Assembly (NCBI GenBank): GCA_026260175.1
Contig: JAKCWW010000753.1
Location: 1 to 64,000 of the forward strand
DNA length: 64,000 nucleotides
Direction: 5' to 3'
Source of the DNA: Reticulitermes lucifugus
Lineage: Eukaryota; Arthropoda; Insecta; Blattodea; Rhinotermitidae
Shown: one piece after another, positions 46,405-58,294 of the stretch
How positions within the stretch are numbered: the first letter of the stretch is position 1
Layout: every line of letters starts with the position of its first letter
Translations under genes and position numbers: made by a program
Notes under the pieces: generated by a model
What the model was told of the DNA's origin: nothing
What the model saw: the letters and a program-made list of their open reading frames with translations, nothing else
Databases searched by the model: none

Positions 46405-46580
46405 GAGACCAAATCAATGCCCCGGCCAAGGAGTAGTGGGGCACGTTACTCCCTTTGGAGAAGCCGATCACTCCCATGACTGCTAAAGTTTAGGATACTT
46501 GTAGCTTTAACCTCCACAGCCCTATAGGCCTTTTATGGCGTTGTGGTTATGCATAGGAAAAATTTTACCCTGAGCCTGCG
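46405..46580 (+). mobile_element. SINE-B relic
   Basis: GTAGCTTTAACCTCCACAGC, GCCTTTTATGGCGTTGTGG and AAAATTTTACCC recall the SINE-B 3' third and tail. The 5' part is too diverged. Confidence 0.45.
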
Positions 46581-46584
46581 TGAT

Positions 46585-49290
46585 TTTGTGAAGAAAAATT
46601 TGGCTTACAGGTGGCATATGCATTTTAAAATGATGAGAGTAGCCAAAGGGATACAACATTCACCTGTCTGTTTTAAACTACGCTACTGCTCCAGCCCTGT
46701 CGTTTGCATTGTCTTTATAGTGTCACCGGGAAACACATTTCTGGTTGCCTGTTTACGATTTCGTGGTAAAACACTGGAGATCGCACCCATAACCCCCGGG
46801 TTCATCGTTTGAGCTGGCAGCCCCGCCCACAAATTATATAAGTGGCCGTTGTTTTATTATACCCATAGGAACTGCTTGGCGTCACGTAACGCGCCCTGGG
46901 AACACATCACGTGTTACACGTATATACAGCGTAGTCGTAAAAACATTGGATAATTGGGCAAGGTTAGTTAAAGTTTGACGACGGGAAATGGCCCATTACA
47001 GGTATTGTGTTTATGCCTTGCACGTTTTCAGTATTTCTTGTCCCGTTTTAAGTAAGGCTTTATTAGAGCTCCATGAGTGTTCTGTACTAACTTGCAAATT
47101 CCGTGAAAATCACTGGTTTCGCCCTGAATGAATTTACGGAGAAGTTATGATAATGTTGTTTGTTTTGTCACATCTTTTGTACACGTCACGTAGTGTTGTT
47201 AGGGTTGAGTGGAGGAAAGGTCATGCTGTTGATTTTGGAGTTGGGAAGGGGGATCGACATGTAAGGTAGCCGCATTGAAAGCCGAAAAACTGTTTGAGAA
47301 ATCGTACAGCCATATATGTACTGGTGTCCCTTGGCTGAAGTATGGGCCTGTTTCATTATAACTGCGCCTTCTAAAGTACGACATTCTTTTTATACTTCAC
47401 GTCACCTCGTTATTGCAACTACTTTGCAGGTTCTAGAAAGCGCTCCATCGAATGGCAGAGCTCCAAGCGGCGTAAAATTCGTTTGTAAGTTCCCTGTCAA
47501 ACCTTAATCGTTACGGAGTAGGGTGTTGCCAGTTTTGCTCTGTGTTGCGCTTTATTGTGTGTGTGCTTGCTTCATTTACTGATTTTCACTTTAATACTTC
47601 CTAGAAAACTGGCATAACGACGCAGTGTGTTGAGCAGTATAGAAGTTTTACCGCCGTTTTTTGCCCCGTTTCGAGGCTGAATTCGTTCTAGCATTATAAC
47701 TCGTGAATCACATTCGTTTAGCGACACCAGAACATCTTTTAACACTTAGAAGCACACGTCGTTCAGCAAACGTATATCCTATAAACTGAGTTCCTACCTT
47801 ACAGGTAACATTCCGAATCTCTTTTACAGAGTCAGCTAACGTATTTTATGCGACTATCTAAGGCCCCACCATGGGGGGGGGGGNCTCCGAAAAGGCCAAC
47901 ATATTTCAGATTTTGCGTTAGACATATTTTGTGCGTAAATTATTACATTGTTGTATCTACGTTGTCAGTTTGCATTGGGCTCAGAAATGTCTGTGAACCG
48001 GTCCGGCATGCGATATACAGAAATGGTCGAAGAAGAAGAAGATTTCTTGGTGTCTCAGTGTGACCAGGTTGATGACTGATAATAGTCAAAAATAGTCTGC
48101 GTGTCTTGAAGATCCGTACAAACCATTCGCAATCACCCTATCATCTATTTCGACGCATCTGCGTCGGTGACCAAAGAACTGGTGGCCATCAGTCCGTCCT
48201 GAATCCGGTTTGAAAGCGATTCATCTCGTCGAGATAGGTACATATTTTTTTGTGATTTTACATCTGTCTGGTTTGTTTCTGCGACAATAAGGCCCGAGAA
48301 CCCAGAATTATGTTCGCGGACTGGCTTTACACAGGCAGATTACATTCATTTGAACCCGGTGAGAAGCTGGTGTCCAACACCTGCATTGCCCAGTGCAGTG
48401 TGAAGGGACGTTGCATCTAATGATCCGTGCGAAATTATTTCCGCGCCAGCGTGCACTGGGGTGGGATCGGTTTTTTGTTTCGTTTCATTCAATAATTTGT
48501 TAGCAACAGAATTCGATGTAAAATACAGTAACATTTAATTTTGTTGACCGCCTATCTACATGTTGGTTCATACGGCTCTAATTCCGCTTGCCAAGCACTT
48601 CGCACTGTGCACATTCAGGTAATAGAATACACATTAAGGGAAGCGGCGTCAGACAACGAATAGTTTGTTGTTGTCTGGTTTTCTCAGGGCGCTTTCTATG
48701 CGTTTTTCGAATTCGTCGAATCGTGACTCTCCCTTTCTCCCTCCGCCCCACCCCCTCACATTTTATTCGTCTTGTCCTGTTACTTATTTCTTTTCGTTTT
48801 ATTTTTTTCTTTGGCATTCTGTATTCTTTTTCTCTGTTATTTTTTGTTTTCTTTGTTTCTTTGAAGTTTTTCCTACTTCCAGGATTCTTAAGCCTTAGGT
48901 TTTGTTTAGATGTATTTACGGGCTAAAACTGATTGGAGGGTGAGGTGACTATGTCTGTAAATAAAAGGACATTATAAGAAGTATTCGCTTATGTGTGGTA
49001 CGAACTCGCGTTCCCTGGTTAGCACGGCCACTGAGATGGGTTCGGTGCGACCGCAAAGTCGATAAATTTGAAACTTTTTCCTGTTGTGTGTAATTTTCCC
49101 TTTCCTTCGTAGTTAGATATTTATGTGTCAAGTTGCACTTCCATCAGTGCTACGTTTCAGCCCAATACGCACGTGTTTTGAAGTTGGTGTTAGGCACAGA
49201 AAATGAGTTCGTATGTGTTAAGTACACAAGTGAGTTTTAATAATTTTACATGCCTTTTTATGTACAACTTAAATGCATTACAGCAATAAT
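46585..49290. other. 2.7-kb non-coding stretch
   Basis: A G-run with a single N (47874-47884) is a homopolymer ambiguity. Opposing frames at 48578-48926 come from a T- and C-rich low-complexity tract. No exon or known repeat was recognised. Confidence 0.4.
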
Positions 49291-49299
49291 TTCGCCTAC

Positions 49300-49340
49300 A
49301 GACCTGAAGATGACACGATCGTTTTGAAACGCGTAGCGTG
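49300..49340 (+). ncRNA. Hammerhead ribozyme-like, core intact
   Basis: Core CTGAAGA (49304-49310), extra U, a weak stem II (GACAC with GTTTT), GAAA at 49326-49329, and a palindromic ACGCGT as stem III followed by A as cleavage base. Stem I pairs poorly. The conserved core argues for a real hammerhead descent. Confidence 0.55.
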
Positions 49341-49344
49341 TATT

Positions 49345-50865
49345 GATTGTGACTGTAATATGTAATGTGAAGTTGTATCGTGGAATGAAACGTATATTTA
49401 TGTTTTACTAGGTTTCAGTTCTTGGGACTTGACTTTGCTTGAGAGGATGTTCAATTGTAACGCGTCTGAAATGCATTTGGAAGGTGCCTGCTTCGAATTC
49501 TGACCTCACGTCCGACTATCGAGGGGTTTTCATGGCTTTCTGCAGACTGTCCAGGCAAATGCCGCAGTAGTACCTCAGACTGGGCACTGCGCCGTTTCGT
49601 TGCTCATACCTTGCATTTAATTATGCCACCCTCATCTTGTAATTCGACATTCTATATTCTGAGGTACTAACAGAGTTTTCAAACCACAGCTAGACAATGC
49701 AAATTGGTCAGATTTTTCGAGACAGGAGGACGTGTGTCCTGTCCTCCTATTAAATTAAATTGCTTTTGTTTGCCTTTGAGTTAGGTGCATGACGTGTAAC
49801 CTATCCACCATGGAGGTGAGGACCGAAGTCGTCGTGTTTAGATTAATTGTGCAATAGTGTGTGGTGCCCGATACTGCATAAAGGCAGCTACAGATGTTTC
49901 TTATCATCAGTATTTCAATTAGCACTGTGTTCCTGAGGAAATCCCCCCTCCCTTCCCCAGGTGCTTAGCGGCCATAACTGTGGCCACGTGTAATAGTTCT
50001 CTCGCGGTATCCAGGTTTAACCCCTTCCATTCCACGAACGATATTTCATCCTGGGGAAAGCAGCCTGTTTATTTTTTTAATATGCTTGGCATTATATAAC
50101 AGCCGTCTCTTAACGCTTCTGGGTTTTATTCGGGGAGATGGCAGTTGTCGTCTTGGTCGGACACCCCTGTTTTTAGTTTTAAAAAGTTACCTCGATTCCA
50201 CCACGAATGACTGGATATTATCTTGAGATAGTCCACGGCACCTGATTTCTCATTCCCTTAACCACCACATTTATCATTATTACCCTGCTGTCATATTGCT
50301 CCATTGCTGAACTTCTTTGAAAGTTTGAATATTTTAATACTCGCCGTATGTAAAGTGTAGTTCAGTTTTATTTGATACTACCTGGCTACAGTGCTTCTGA
50401 GTTCCCTGGTGAAACTCCTACCGAAACTTCTGACAGTTCCCATCTCTAGGCTCGATTCCTGCCGATTGGTCTGAGATTTACTTTTTGAACCTGAAAATGT
50501 TTGAAGGAGAGCTTGTTAGCCTAGTTCGAGTCTTGCTGCTACTTTCTCGACAGATATCTGGACTATATTTCCGACAGAAGAATATGTACCAGAGTCCGCA
50601 GAGTTTTTATTGGCAAAACTTGACAGTTCTCATCTGTGGTTACGGTTTCCACAATGACTGTTCTATTGATCTCTCTTAATGTGTAGCATTTGACGGACAT
50701 TTTGAAGTCACGATTTTCAGAATGCGTACTTTGACCTTGAATCGTTCTTGAAAGATATTCCTGGATAGAGTAACGTTTTAGGTAAATGTCGAGACTGTAT
50801 TACCGACTGAAGCCCAGCTACCTTTCACTGCCGTTTATTGGTGTTATTTTTTTTATTTGGTGCAT
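49345..50865. other. Non-coding stretch, nothing recognised
   Basis: Frames are at most 64 codons. No repeat relation to other parts of the window was noticed. Confidence 0.4.
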
Positions 50866-50869
50866 TGGC

Positions 50870-51235
50870 ATACTTGTGAAAAGCGCCTGTTAGCTTCGTC
50901 ATGTCTGTCCGTCTGTATTTCTGTTCGCACGGCTTCCCCAGGGTGGATTATCGTGAAATTTGTTTTTGGAGACTTTCAATCCAATCTGTCGAGAAAATCC
51001 AAATTTTGTTAAATCGGAAAAAAATGGCAGGAACTTTACATGAAGACCATACATAGTTCAGTGTACTGTTGCCGGCGTCATGAAACATCATAAAAGCGCT
51101 GTCTTGAAATTAAATGGTACCAGGATGTCAGGAGAGCCGAGGAGGTATAAACATTACGCCAACGTGTCCACAGTGTTAGATTATACGTACGTTGCCTGTC
51201 TTGTGTATAACTGTAGGCAGTACTATCTGCTGCAA
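50870..51235 (+). repeat. Dispersed repeat family G, copy 2
   Basis: GAAAAGCGCCTGTTAGCTTCG, ATGTCTGTCCGTCTGTATTT, CTGTCGAGAAAATCC, ACTTTACATGAAGACC, TGTTGCCGGCG and finally ACGTACGTTGCCTGTC follow the order seen in copies 1 and 4. This copy links the proximal part (shared with copy 4) and the distal part (shared with copy 1). Confidence 0.68.
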
Positions 51236-51239
51236 AATG

Positions 51240-52745
51240 GCAACTCTTAGTATTTATGTATGGAGAGATGTGGAAATGTGTTATAATTGAATGAATACAT
51301 ATTTATTTTTCCGCAAGAAAAGAGGGAAGTATTACGACACTACACTTTCTCGTTCATCTAAGTTCGGACATTGTTTAATGGTTTCCCACGACAGTGACTA
51401 TCGTCACATGCAGGTTCAGTTGCCACTCCTATATATGCGACACAATGGGGTGTAGGATTGTGTCCTAAGCAACGCTACCCCGATACACCAATTTTTGATG
51501 GGGCCTAGCTCTCAGGAACGCAGTTGGCCAGGGGCTGCGAATTGCTAGTGTAGCCGCATCACTGCTCAGTGGTCGTGGGTGCATGTGACAGTAATGAACA
51601 TGAGTCCACTTCAATCACCAGTTTTTTTTATCAGGGTTTACCACTTCCTGACTGCCGTTCAGTTTTAATGTGTATGGTAATCAGTGACACACAGAATGGC
51701 CGAATCATTTATATATGATGAAGCGGTTTGGGGCGAACGGACCAAGGCGTTCTTTAGGCATCAAAATTGAAACCCCAGTACCACACTTTTGGATTGGGTA
51801 TTTATGGTTTTTAACTTGTATTCTTTTAAAACATTAGCCCTTTTGGTAACAGCGCTGTAAAACATATTTGTCAGAACTTAAATTTGAGGGCCGTCTAGTT
51901 CGAAACAATTTATGCACCGGCAGGTGTGCGACTTCGACAAATTTGCCAGTATGCTTACCGGCTTAAAAAAAAGTTGTTTGTCAGCATGTCTACGCGAGTG
52001 AATGAGTATCGAGAGAAATATTGGCCCCTAGGAAGGGTTCAGTGATTTGATACATTACGATAGATTGCGTAGAAGGGTCTGTGGAACATCATGGAAAGAA
52101 GTGTAGGCTGTAGGCTACAAGACTTTGTTTTTGTCTTCGTGGTTTATAAGTATGAGTGCCGATAAGACCTGTACTTGATGAGAGGCTCGATATAGAGCTG
52201 TATAAAAAGGTTAACGCTTTATCAGTAATAGTTATGAGTATGAGCAGTGTGACATCATTAGACGATCATGGAAGTTACAAGTAGGCCTATACTTTAATCT
52301 GCCTTGCGGTGTATATCTTTGCTGCCGGAGCGTAGCTTTGGCGGGGTGGGGTGGAGGTGCTGTTGGTGCGGCAGAGTCATCATTTTAAATTACAAACTTT
52401 GATTTTGTTCGCGCAAAGAATTGTATATTGTTGAGCCATATAAAAGGACATCCAATAAATAGTTGTTTTATTAAGTTCGTGATATCTGTTAAGGGCGATA
52501 ATTTTGATTAATCGCTACGGGCGCTAGAAATCTAGATACACCATTGCTTTGCTCAGAAAAGTTCTCGTACCTCTGGGTAGCAGCATTGCTTATTGCTATT
52601 GCTATTGTTATTGCAGCAAGTTTTAGCTGTCTTTCCTGAACTTCTCAAGGTCATTGCCTCCACATTGAGCGGAATTGTGATAGAGTGCGGTGAAAGCTAT
52701 AACTTATAGGCGAAAATAAGTACAGTGTGAACAAGTACCCCGTAA
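51240..52745. other. Non-coding stretch, nothing recognised
   Basis: No frame over 60 codons is present, and no repeat relation was seen. Confidence 0.4.
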
Positions 52746-52754
52746 TGAATTAAG

Positions 52755-52990
52755 CTGTACTCGGTGGAAGCGTATGGGAGAGTGGAGGTTTAACTCCACG
52801 CATTCTTAATATGGGTAGTAGAAGGCTGTGACTGGCCATCTTTACGCTTCGCCACCTTACCCTCGGTGCCTATAGGCTGGCTGTGCCTCATAGTCGGTCA
52901 CACTTTGGAGAGTGAAGCTAACACGTGTCTTCATCTTTGCTGAGGTTAAGAATTCGTGGAGCTTTACCGTCACTCCGCCACGAGATCGCA
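52755..52990. mobile_element. Fold-back pair of SINE-B fragments
   Basis: The left part (52755-52850) is inverted SINE-B (GGAAGCGTATGGGAGAGTGG, ATTCTTAATATGGGTAGTAG). At 52933-52985 a plus-oriented piece follows (TGCTGAGGTTAAGAATTCG, GGAGCTTTACCGTCACTCC). The arrangement suggests two separate insertions or one nested insertion. Confidence 0.55.
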
Positions 52991-52994
52991 TTGT

Positions 52995-54695
52995 GTAGTT
53001 CTTCACCTGAAGGTGGAGGGAAGTAGATTTCTCCGAAACGTCGGTGGGTTGCCACCAGATTACACAGAGTCACATTCCGGAAAGCAGTCTGCAACTCCTC
53101 CCGCTCCCTTCCCTAGGAGACATTTGAGTTCAGCGTAGACTCAAGGAATTAGCGCGAACCAAGAACAGGAAGCAGTGCACATATTAGGGGATGGGGAATA
53201 GATTAGCGGTGCTATGAAATTTGTTGCACCGGGTTGGTTGGACCCTTTGCCCCGCCCTTCTCGTTAGCGCCGTGGATATGGGACCCCAGCGGCGCGAAAC
53301 CCATGGGTGTGAGGGGGGGTGGGTTGGTGTAGCAAATGACAGACCCATTTACACATACGCTCGCTCTCTGTCTAGTTTTTTACACTCCCCAACCACTGTA
53401 ATTATAGTTCCCGTTTCGCTTTTCACCTCCGCTTTGTATAGCTGCAAAATGAATTTTCCATCAGCACCACCACCCGGTCGCAGAACCCCCGCGATGACAT
53501 GTACAGTGGTGTGGGGTGATTTGCTTTCCTCCCTCTCTTCAACCCTTCCTGATGCATAAACCTGCGTCTTGCATTTGCAGAATAAAATGCTGTCTTGTAC
53601 AGGTGATTGGGTGAAATATTTTTGATTGGCATTTTTTAAACGAAAAGCCTGGATGAAAGTGTTTTCACGGAATCGTTTAGAAGTACAGTGCTTTGAAAAG
53701 GACTTTGCGTCGCGACATGTTATGTTCAGTTAGGGAAACTGTAAATCTTGCTTTGTCGTAGTTCACTCTGTTCTCACCGCGGAGTCTCGGCTTCAGTCCG
53801 TGGGATTTGTGGTAAACAAGAACGTCAGTGGGTTGAGCTGTCAGCATGTAATCAGAACCTTGTGCCTTTAGCCGAAGTACTACATTAGATCGGTCATCTA
53901 ACTGGACTCAGAAAGTTAAATTATACAATCTGTAACTTCAGTTACAGTTTGCACGGAACAAATCAGTGACCGTGCAAGTTTTAACATTTTCATTATTTTT
54001 ATTCTGTGGAGGCCTATGTATTTTACATACCGTCAGGTGAGATTGTATGTTGATACAGAATGGTAAATACTGATGCTTAAGGAGTGTGGCCTTTCGTAAC
54101 CTGTCAACTAAAACCTTGGCTAGAGAAGCTAACAGTTCTCAGCTAGTCAGGAACGTACTCGTTTGTGTTCGAACTCAACCATGTATTTGGCGCGGGAAAC
54201 TTCGGCAAGATGTGTTCTGCATGCGGGCAACATGAGATTCAATGTACAGAATGAAGAGTGAGTAAGTATACGTATAATTATACGTATAATTTTGTCTCTG
54301 TATTCTTCTAAACATCATGTGCAATAAAAAGATGAATTACTTGTAATAATAGGAAAAATTTATAAAAAAGCCAATTCCATACGTAGGCTAGGGTGTTGCT
54401 GTTAGTAGCACAATTTTACAATATGAATTAGGAATGTAATGGATGTCTCCGTAAATCAACAGCTCAAAGTTTTCAAAATTGCTTCGGCGTTTTTTCTCGC
54501 CTTTGCCAGGGACAGTGTTAAAAGGCGCTCTCTCATTTGAAAACCGCTTGAGTAACATGGCACTGTGTCGTGGACGGTATGTTGTCCGCGAGCTACGGGT
54601 TGAGGGGCATCGCGTAAGGCCAGTTGCCTGCCGTATTCACAAGACCTAATTATAAATTTTCTGAGGATTCACGCTCATTCATATTATTTATTCAC
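52995..54695. other. Non-coding stretch with palindromes
   Basis: Two adjacent hairpins lie at 53930-53977 and a 22-nt perfect palindrome at 54267-54288 (see findings). The 112-codon plus frame 53221-53559 has no recognised content. Confidence 0.45.
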
Positions 54696-54699
54696 TTGT

Positions 54700-54975
54700 G
54701 AAGAGCTGGTATAATCACTCGGCTATGGGCTAGACTACCCGGGGCTCGATTTCTGGCGAGGGCAAGAGATTTCTGTAGGCTACAAAACGTCCATCGGCTC
54801 TGGGGTCCACTGAACTTCCTGTGTAATGGGTACCGGAGGTAAAGTGTCCTGGACGTGCAGTTGACCACTCATCTCAATGTAATGCCGAGGAGTGGAGGTA
54901 TATACCTCTCCTCCTCTTGTATGTCTATGGCGTGCACAGGGACAGTGTTTACTGAGTCATTTGTGGCGTCATTAA
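54700..54975 (+). mobile_element. SINE-B copy, near full length
   Basis: The head AGCTGGTATAATCACTCGG and GGGCTCGATTTCTGG (decayed B box) precede CATCGGCTCTGGGGTCCAC, AATGGGTACCGGAGGTAAAG, GCAGTTGACCACTCATCTC and the end TCTATGGCGTGCACAGG. Confidence 0.82.
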
Positions 54976-54979
54976 ACGA

Positions 54980-55550
54980 CATTATCATATAGAAGTTTCG
55001 ACTGAATTCGCAGTACCGAATGCATATTAGATAACAGTAATTAAAACACCATCTATGGTACAGGGTATAATATGTATTTTTTAAAGAAATTATTCACCCA
55101 AAATGTTTCGATGCGATTAATGAATAATCATGTGGGACGCTTTTAAAGTCACCACTAAGTTTCCCTAGCAAAGGTTATTACAAAACGCTTTTTTATACTG
55201 CTTTAATGAAAATTATGTGACTTCTTTTAAAATCACTTATCACGTTGTGTGCCTAATGTCTACTTTTGTGGTGTAAAGAGACTTCGATATAATTACATAA
55301 ATATTTATGGTCTTAAAACACTGGAACTATATTAATATCATTCTGAACACCTTTTATGCCATAAATTTGATTAAAATAAATTCGTTAGAAGTGTGGCTGG
55401 TGCATCTGTTACATTGTGGAAGATCATAGAAGTATGTGGTGTTTACATACTTCTGTGTCAGTGGACTGTATATTGTGTGATCCGTTTGGTGGGATTGTGA
55501 CTTGTAATAGGATCGCTCGGAATGGTAACTGTCCGACGGCTTTGCATTTA
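54980..55550. other. AT-rich stretch with a degraded hammerhead-like motif
   Basis: Minus strand near 55098-55140 shows GATTA/TAATC as stem II and a GAAACATTTTGGG end, with no valid core box. Otherwise nothing is recognised. Confidence 0.35.
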
Positions 55551-55556
55551 ATACTG

Positions 55557-55588
<32 letters not shown>

Positions 55589-55591
55589 CGT

Positions 55592-55622
<31 letters not shown>

Positions 55623-55624
55623 AG
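55557..55624. repeat. Three-phase trinucleotide repeat TTG, TCG, CGG
   Basis: About ten TTG units pass into about seven TCG and then about five CGG units without interruption. Overlapping frames encoding long runs of V, L, S, A, T or P are by-products of the repeat. Confidence 0.9.
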
Positions 55625-55929
55625 CATCCACTTGTGCTTTGCTAGTTCTGTGTGGTTATTCATCTTTAACAATTCCGAGTGCCACTGTCCTGCCGGTTTG
55701 TACTATAACTGAAAATGACATGGCATCGCACGAAATATTTTATGGCCGTAACTGGTAAGTCATTCTAACGCGGCATGTAAAACTCAACGAATATCTAGTT
55801 ACAGCACTGCTTCCAATTTAGAGTGTGGATCTAAAAATGGAACATTGCCATCCGCAAATGAATACACGGCTTGTTTACACATTACCCACGGTGAAGACTA
55901 GTTTCTTTGCTTTTGGTCATTCACTCATT

Positions 55930-55976
55930 CTGTCTCTCTCTCTATCACTTACACACACACACACGTGTGTGTGTGA
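55930..55976. repeat. CT microsatellite and palindromic CA/TG repeat
   Basis: A CTCTCT tract is followed by ACACACACACAC and GTGTGTGTGTGT back to back, giving a perfect inverted repeat of about 24 bp with Z-DNA and cruciform potential. Confidence 0.85.
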
Positions 55977-55979
55977 GTG

Positions 55980-57485
55980 GACGAAATCGTAGAATTTAAA
56001 TTCTCATTTCAAATATATGGGAGTCGTTGCTTGCAGTATGGGGTTGGAAATCTTGAAAGATTGAAGGAAATTGGAAGCGTGCAGTGTGTTAATGTACGTA
56101 TAGCGACAGGAAGATTCAAGACCGGGAGTTGCGTCTGCTGTGCAAAGTTAGACTTCTTGTGGACACGCAGATAAGAGCAAATCCCAACCGAAAGACAAAC
56201 ATCTCAGACACGCGAGCCTGTCTGAGCAAACACTGCGTACAGTTCCGTGCGAAAGTGGTCCATGACCTGCCAGGCACACTTGGAAACCTGAGAGGCATAA
56301 CTGTATGTCTGTGTGGCCTTAATGAACTTCGGATGACGTTTGACCGAATAGGTTTGTTATAACGAAAACACTGAAGTACTACTCTGCTGCCGGCCTTTCT
56401 GATTCGAGTTTTGCGAGACTTTTGACAATTGTTAAGACAACTGTCGCGTCTCAACTGCCTGTTTACAATTCTTATCTCCTCGCCTTCCATGAATATTTTC
56501 TAATCAGATATTAAAGGAAACGTTAAATAATCTGAGGATTTGCCACTCTGTAAACGGTAAAGGATTCATTCTTCCATGAGTGTATATATTAGCTAATTAG
56601 TGCAACTGCGAAACTAGTGTCGTGCTTTAACGTAACTAATATTAGCTGTTCACAAGAGCCCCCCCTTTTTGTGTAAATTATAGTTTGCAACACCTATTTG
56701 AACCACAAACTTATACCAAATCGTCCTATTCATGCAGAATACCAGCATAATCTTAATATGGCTGAAATTCATCTGACTTACGTATAAAAACTTAGTTTTA
56801 CCTAACAGAAACGCTCTGTCTCCGTTATCAAGACCCAGTCAGTGAATACTGTTTAAGGAAGTGATCTCTGTTGTGAGAATGATACGGAACACGTGAATGC
56901 ACTGTGCTGGCAGAGTGAGTTTTTGAATGCTTCTGATGTGGTAGGAGTGGCTTAGATTCCATTCCCGAGTTTAAAACCGAGACGCTGTTTCTTCAGGACT
57001 GTTTCAAAGCCGTCCTTTTCAGTAGGTAAAATTAGGAAAGCAGGGCGGAACGTAAATCCAATCACTATCCATCTTTCAGACGTTAAGGTTGTCTGAAACT
57101 TTCCTCCGACGCATAGGCCTAGGTGAAGCCTTGATGAGTACCTAGGGCGTACTAGTTTTCGTAAACACATTTCTCCCATTTTAATGGCGAAGTCAGTGGT
57201 TTTTACGTTTATTAATAAAGCGATTTTACATAAATGTGAAGTAAGTTATCCATGGTTAACGCACACATCGCCTTGGGAAAATTAATTAAAGGACAAACAG
57301 TAATCATTGAACCAGTATTTATGACTAACTTAATCGCTGTTAACCATAAATGGAAGACTACGTTAGGACGCCGACAAAAGTCGCCTGGATCGACTCACTC
57401 CACTTTTTTCGAGATCGTGAACCCCTTTATCTCCAAAGGACTATGTGCTGAGATATTTGCTCTTCTGGAATTTTAAGCAGTAGAA
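55980..57485. other. Non-coding stretch, nothing recognised
   Basis: Opposing frames of 124 and 77 codons at 56116-56490 shadow each other. No domain or repeat relation was found. Confidence 0.4.
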
Positions 57486-57493
57486 TGGTAGTT

Positions 57494-57535
57494 ACCGACG
57501 TTTCGGGACAACCTATCGGCCCCATCTTCAAGGGT
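57494..57535 (-). ncRNA. Hammerhead ribozyme, second variant
   Basis: Minus strand: stem I ACC, core CTTGAAGA (CUGANGA with one inserted T), U, stem II GGG/CCC around a 13-nt loop, GAAA, palindromic ACGT stem III, cleavage base C, and GGT, which pairs with ACC. It shares GTTACCGACGTTTC with 3790-3885, so this is a separate element family from the ACATGT type. Confidence 0.6.
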
Positions 57536-57539
57536 CAAG

Positions 57540-58215
57540 CAGTTCAAGAGGAATTCCCCTCCTGTCAGCTAGCTATTATGTGCGTGTGGATGTTGGTAAT
57601 TATAACCACGTCACGAGCTTTGCTCGAGGCTGTAGTTGACGGAGTGGGAAGCCTCGTGCTGCGTCATCTCCACTATTCATTTGACATACTTCCGTGGCTT
57701 TAGTGTAGTGTGTCCATGTGATATCCATCTGTAAGCGGCAATAGCTTCTGAATTGTGGTGGTGAACATGCCGTGCAGAAGATGGTACAGGGGTATTTGAT
57801 TCGGGTTACGCGAAATGCGACGTGCGAGGGCACGTTCTGCAGACGACAGTTAATTACCTCGTATGTAGATCAACAGGATTACAGAAGCCCGTTTTTAGGC
57901 CTTATACTGAACCCAGTCAACATCCTCATGCCCTCTTTCTTTTAAGATACATTTTAATGCTACTGTGCCATTACGATTACGATGCGTTGTACAGCCAGAT
58001 GTTTGTGTTTGTTTTTCTTCTGTTCTTGTGTGTCTCATTTCTCATCTTTATTGAAAGTTAATCGCTCTAAAATTTACATTCACATATTGAGGTTTCTCAT
58101 TATATAGCTTTCTCCTTTTCTTGGTTTTCACACACTCGTATTCTGTGTTTTTCTCGCAAAGAAGAGTATCGTTTTACATGTGTACATTACAACATGTAGA
58201 AGTATAATTTTATAG
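57540..58215. other. Non-coding stretch, nothing recognised
   Basis: A 79-codon plus frame (57822-58061) has a hydrophobic C-terminus but no recognisable family. Confidence 0.4.
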
Positions 58216-58221
58216 AAAGGT

Positions 58222-58290
58222 AAAGTTCTCCCTGTTCATGCCATGAAGGCATATGAGAGGAATGAATTTCTGGCTCCACATGTATAGTTT
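58222..58290 (-). mobile_element. SINE-B 3' fragment
   Basis: GTAAAGTTCTCCCTGTTCATG and CCATGAAGGCATATGAGAGG are the inverted tail and 3' end of SINE-B. Confidence 0.6.
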
Positions 58291-58294
58291 TTCA

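Noticed and set aside
47790-47815. Acceptor-donor junction CTTACAGGTAACA
   Set aside because: Donor GTAACA fits poorly and no downstream support is visible.
48578-48926. Opposing 112- and 79-codon frames
   Set aside because: They lie in a T- and C-rich low-complexity tract and shadow each other.
55416-55758. Frames with V, L, S, A, T or P runs
   Set aside because: Produced by the trinucleotide repeat in three frames and both strands.
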